Source of the DNA: Chloroflexota bacterium
GTDB lineage: Bacteria > Chloroflexota > Anaerolineae > Anaerolineales > Anaerolineaceae
Length of the DNA: 7,216 nucleotides
Reading direction: 5' to 3'
Assembly: GCA_023434145.1 (NCBI GenBank)
Contig: JAEYTI010000087.1
Coordinates: forward strand, 1 to 7,216
Shown: one piece after another, positions 4,349-7,216 of the stretch
Position numbering within the stretch: position 1 is the first letter of the stretch
Layout of the letters: the number at the start of each line of letters is the position of its first letter
Notes under the pieces: model-generated
What the model saw: only the letters and a program-made list of their open reading frames with translations
Told to the model about the DNA's origin: nothing
Databases searched by the model: none
Program-made: the position numbers and the translations under genes

Positions 4349-7216
4349 CTACTGATGAATGGATGGTAAAAAGATCTCTTCCTTTGTTCCTACGATGCTG
4401 CACTGCGGGCTGTTGTACTGAAAAACTAGCGTAAAATCTGTCAGTGTGCCAGGGTCCTCGGAAGCGAAGAAGTCATATATTTCCAAATTCCACGTGCCCC
4501 CACCGGGTATGCCATCGAAAATTGACAGGGAGGCCTCTGGTTTGTATCTGCCAGTGTAGGGTGGCAGGCCATGAAAGATGAAGGTGGACGCTTCGTCGTC
4601 GAAGATGGTACCGGAATAGTTAGATCCAGAGCCGCCAATCTGATCGGTCAGTATGGCCGAAAGCCCGGTGGGGTGTACCAGAACGAGGCGCAGGTCACTC
4701 GTATACCCATGGTCGATCGAAATGTGTACGTCAAGATCCTCTACTCTCACACCTTGAGGTATGGTGATTGGTACAGAATTGAGCGTTACCCTCGCCAGCT
4801 GATCATCTGGCATAAAGACCGGTAGATCAGGGGCAGTAAACGTCTGCGAGATTAGGTTTGTCGTGCCTATTTGCAGATCTGGCAGTGGTATGGAATATTC
4901 GTACGGTCCGTGGGTGAGGTTTAGGGAGAGTGGAATGACGCCAGCGCATCGGTGCACAACATTTATCGCAACCTGGAAGCCTGGGGAAAGTGTTTGCGAA
5001 CTGTTCCGGGCGATTGCTGGAGCAGTAGCAACGTTGCTGACCTTTGTTTGAAGGTCGGTTGTGGATAAGGCTGCGGTAACAGGTTCTGTCGCGGCGGTGC
5101 CTATGTTCTCCAGCCCAACCTGCACGCTAAAGGTTTCTCCAGGGTCCAGCGCGCCGTTGTCGTTCCCTGTTACCTGTTGGACAGAAAAACTGTCGAGGGT
5201 GAGTACGGGGATATTGGCTGCCTCGGCACCGTTATACACTACCAGGGCGAAATCCTGATCAAAATTCCAGCCATTGTTGTAAACGCCATCACCGGCAATG
5301 GTATGTGGATAAACCCGGATGCGGAACGGCCCCGAGAGGCCGGCGGGAAGGTACACATTTTCTACGTTGTTCAGGGTATCATAGCTGCCCCCGCTGACGG
5401 AAACGTTCTTATTGAACACGTTGCCTCGGTAAACTTGCCCGCCGGCCACCACTTCCAGGTTCAGGTTATTTACTGCTGAGACACCGGCGGTGGGGTTGCC
5501 TGGCGCGTCTGTCCAAACCAGGCTGACCTTGAACGGCTTACTGGAATCGGCGATGGTTCCCGTGATCTGATAAGGGGATTGCCCACTGCTTCGGAAAATG
5601 TGTTCTTGATCCTTGAGGATGCGAGGAACGCCATCCGTCATCGCGCTCATGTCGGGCATGCCCCAACCCTGGTTACTGCTCGGCAGCGTATCATAGGTTG
5701 AATTGCCCGTCAGGTAGCGGGGTGTATTGATCAACAATGCCTTCTGCATAGCAGGACTGGGCACTGCGCCTGGCTGAAGCACCCGTTGATAGTAGTTATA
5801 GTTCAACTGCGCAATGCCGGCCACCGCGGGCGTGGAATGACTGGTGCCTGTTGACCAGGTGTAAAGAGTCTGGCCGGTGGGGTAGTAGAACTTTTCTGAG
5901 TTTGTAAAATCAGCCCAACTTCTCGCCTGACCACAAACCCCAGTTCCGTTATAGCCTGGGTCCTGAGATGCGGGGCCCATCACGTGCGTGCCAGGAGCAA
6001 CCATATCCGGCTTTATTCGGCCATCCGCTGTTGGTCCGCGTGATGAAAACTCGGCCATATCGGCGGCATTGTTACCGTTAATTTCTCCACAGCCGTCCAT
6101 CACGCCCTCGTCGCGGACGTTTTCCGTCGCGCCAACCGTCAGCACATTTTTGGCAGTGCCCGGTGAAACAATCGTCTCTGCGTATGGGCCTTCGTTGCCC
6201 GCTGAGAAAATATGAAACATCTCCTGGTTTCCATCTGTCACGAAAGACGCATCGCGGGTGAGGAAATCATAAAGCTGGGAATCGGTCGTATATGCCCCAT
6301 ATACCTTCGCGCCCCAACTGTTGGATGTGATCCGTGATCCTGCCGAATAAGCATTCTGCACCAGCTTCTCCAGCGATTTGCTGCACCGGTCCAGATCATA
6401 TTCACGGTCATCGTTAAAAATCTTTGTGCTGGCGATCCGTCCATAGGGTGATATACCCAACCCGTAACTGTACCGATCCGCATCCTGATAAGCTGGGCCT
6501 CCAGAAGCGTTGTATCCGCCAACAATACCGGCGTTCAGGTTGCCGTGGCCCCCAACACCATTTCCGCTGTCATCGCTCGTGCAATTTTTGAGATAGGCAA
6601 TACGGTGATCGCCCGGCTTGATCCCATTCACATAAAAATCTGGGTGAAGGACGTTGTTCACGTTGCCTGAATCCAGCCCATCATCCATGATATCGACAAT
6701 CGGATACTGGGTGGAGACGGTGGGAAAACCTTTGGCGTTCAACCAGTCAAGATAGCCAGGCCCGGCGGGCAACAGTACATCGCCAGAAGGGCTACTCACA
6801 TTACCCGCCAGGATTTGCCCCTGCGCTTCATCCATTAGTTGGGGGACGATGTAGGGCTCAATATTCAAGACGTTCGCCCAGGAGGCAATCTCCACCAAAT
6901 CAGCGGTCGGAACGCGCACGCGCACGTTGATAAGATTGCTCACCGGGAATGGGTCGCTCAGCACCGCTTCAGCGCGCGCTTCCAGGCGGGCGATCGTATC
7001 GCTCACCGCTTCCGTCTGATACAACTGCACGGTCACGTCCACCATCTCCCCCAGCTCCTGTGTGCTGCGATCCTGATCGGGGCGCAGTTCTGGGGCGAGG
7101 CGATAATACGGATGGTAGGCGCCTTGCCAAACGATCGACGGGTCCCCGGCTGAGAGCGTCTGCAAGCGGGCAGATGATTGTTCACCCCAAACGATGAATG
7201 CGTTATTGGGCAGGTA
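4349..7216 (-). CDS. Secreted subtilisin-like (S8, KP-43-like) serine protease with P domain, 5' end off the window
   Basis: The frame is open through the right edge, so the true start and any signal peptide lie outside. A TTG at 7165 is not a credible start because YLPNNAF upstream continues the same protein. Counting the 955 visible residues from the edge, residues 1-135 look like a prodomain ending in IEPYIVPQLMDEAQ. The catalytic domain (about 165-530) has Asp D178 (MDDGLD), His H224 (GGHGNLNAG), oxyanion Asn N341 (FSAGNEGP) and Ser S459 (GTSHSTPAVAG), so it should be active. Residues about 545-662 (VSLVWTDAPGNP, NNVENVYLP) match the C-terminal beta domain of KP-43-type subtilases. Residues about 670-780 form another beta domain with a DNGALDPGE loop. 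Residues about 787-935 resemble the P/Homo B domain of proprotein convertases (ISIDHGYTSDLRLVLVHP, GGTWNLEIYDFF). The chain ends in IFLPSIHQ. It probably acts outside the cell, degrading protein or maturing other secreted proteins. The substrate is unknown. Confidence 0.92.
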   Translation of the reverse strand, partial: YLPNNAFIVWGEQSSARLQTLSAGDPSIVWQGAYHPYYRLAPELRPDQDRSTQELGEMVDVTVQLYQTEAVSDTIARLEARAEAVLSDPFPVSNLINVRVRVPTADLVEIASWANVLNIEPYIVPQLMDEAQGQILAGNVSSPSGDVLLPAGPGYLDWLNAKGFPTVSTQYPIVDIMDDGLDSGNVNNVLHPDFYVNGIKPGDHRIAYLKNCTSDDSGNGVGGHGNLNAGIVGGYNASGGPAYQDADRYSYGLGISPYGRIASTKIFNDDREYDLDRCSKSLEKLVQNAYSAGSRITSNSWGAKVYGAYTTDSQLYDFLTRDASFVTDGNQEMFHIFSAGNEGPYAETIVSPGTAKNVLTVGATENVRDEGVMDGCGEINGNNAADMAEFSSRGPTADGRIKPDMVAPGTHVMGPASQDPGYNGTGVCGQARSWADFTNSEKFYYPTGQTLYTWSTGTSHSTPAVAGIAQLNYNYYQRVLQPGAVPSPAMQKALLINTPRYLTGNSTYDTLPSSNQGWGMPDMSAMTDGVPRILKDQEHIFRSSGQSPYQITGTIADSSKPFKVSLVWTDAPGNPTAGVSAVNNLNLEVVAGGQVYRGNVFNKNVSVSGGSYDTLNNVENVYLPAGLSGPFRIRVYPHTIAGDGVYNNGWNFDQDFALVVYNGAEAANIPVLTLDSFSVQQVTGNDNGALDPGETFSVQVGLENIGTAATEPVTAALSTTDLQTKVSNVATAPAIARNSSQTLSPGFQVAINVVHRCAGVIPLSLNLTHGPYEYSIPLPDLQIGTTNLISQTFTAPDLPVFMPDDQLARVTLNSVPITIPQGVRVEDLDVHISIDHGYTSDLRLVLVHPTGLSAILTDQIGGSGSNYSGTIFDDEASTFIFHGLPPYTGRYKPEASLSIFDGIPGGGTWNLEIYDFFASEDPGTLTDFTLVFQYNSPQCSIVGTKEEIFLPSIHQ

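Noticed and set aside
7163..7165. TTG as start codon of the protease
   Set aside because: The frame is open for 17 more codons to the window edge, and YLPNNAF upstream reads as normal prodomain sequence, so the real start is outside.
1..7216. Mobile elements, CRISPR arrays, tRNAs or defence islands
   Set aside because: No transposase or integrase coding, terminal inverted repeats, regularly spaced repeats or tRNA-like cloverleaf were seen, and intact ordinary genes fill nearly all of the window.

Overview
The window holds four protein-coding genes and no RNA genes, insertion sequences or CRISPR arrays that I can see. One gene lies on the + strand: a membrane-embedded spermidine-synthase-like protein, 138-2579. 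It faces, tail to tail, three genes on the - strand. In their order of transcription these are a large secreted subtilisin-like protease (7216 down to 4349, cut by the right window edge), a stand-alone response-regulator receiver protein (4121 down to 3486) and an inositol-monophosphatase-family enzyme (3387 down to 2608).

Organism: clearly bacterial. The best guess is a member of the Chloroflexota (Anaerolineae-like). This rests on the large multidomain secreted S8 protease ending in a short 'FLP' tail (IFLPSIHQ), which resembles the 'YLPLV'-type endings I recall from secreted proteins of that phylum, and on the fused membrane/spermidine-synthase protein, a type I recall as common there. This is an inference from protein style. 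There is no rRNA or other taxonomic marker in the window.

Layout: 1-137 is a leader with a perfect TATAAT box in front of the membrane protein gene. The convergent junction at 2580-2607 is only 28 bp and carries a weak hairpin. Between the phosphatase and receiver genes, 3388-3485 contains a strong 9-bp hairpin that looks like a terminator for the receiver gene. Between the receiver and protease genes, 4122-4348 (227 bp) contains a probable protease terminator, a small inverted repeat, and a well-spaced promoter placed so close to the receiver ATG that the mRNA is probably leaderless.

The genes do not form an obvious single pathway. The hairpins suggest that each - strand gene is at least partly its own transcription unit. 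I see no evidence for a multi-gene defence or mobile system. The points most worth following up are the altered active-site motifs of the membrane spermidine-synthase-like protein, the protease architecture and tail, and the probable leaderless expression of the receiver protein.
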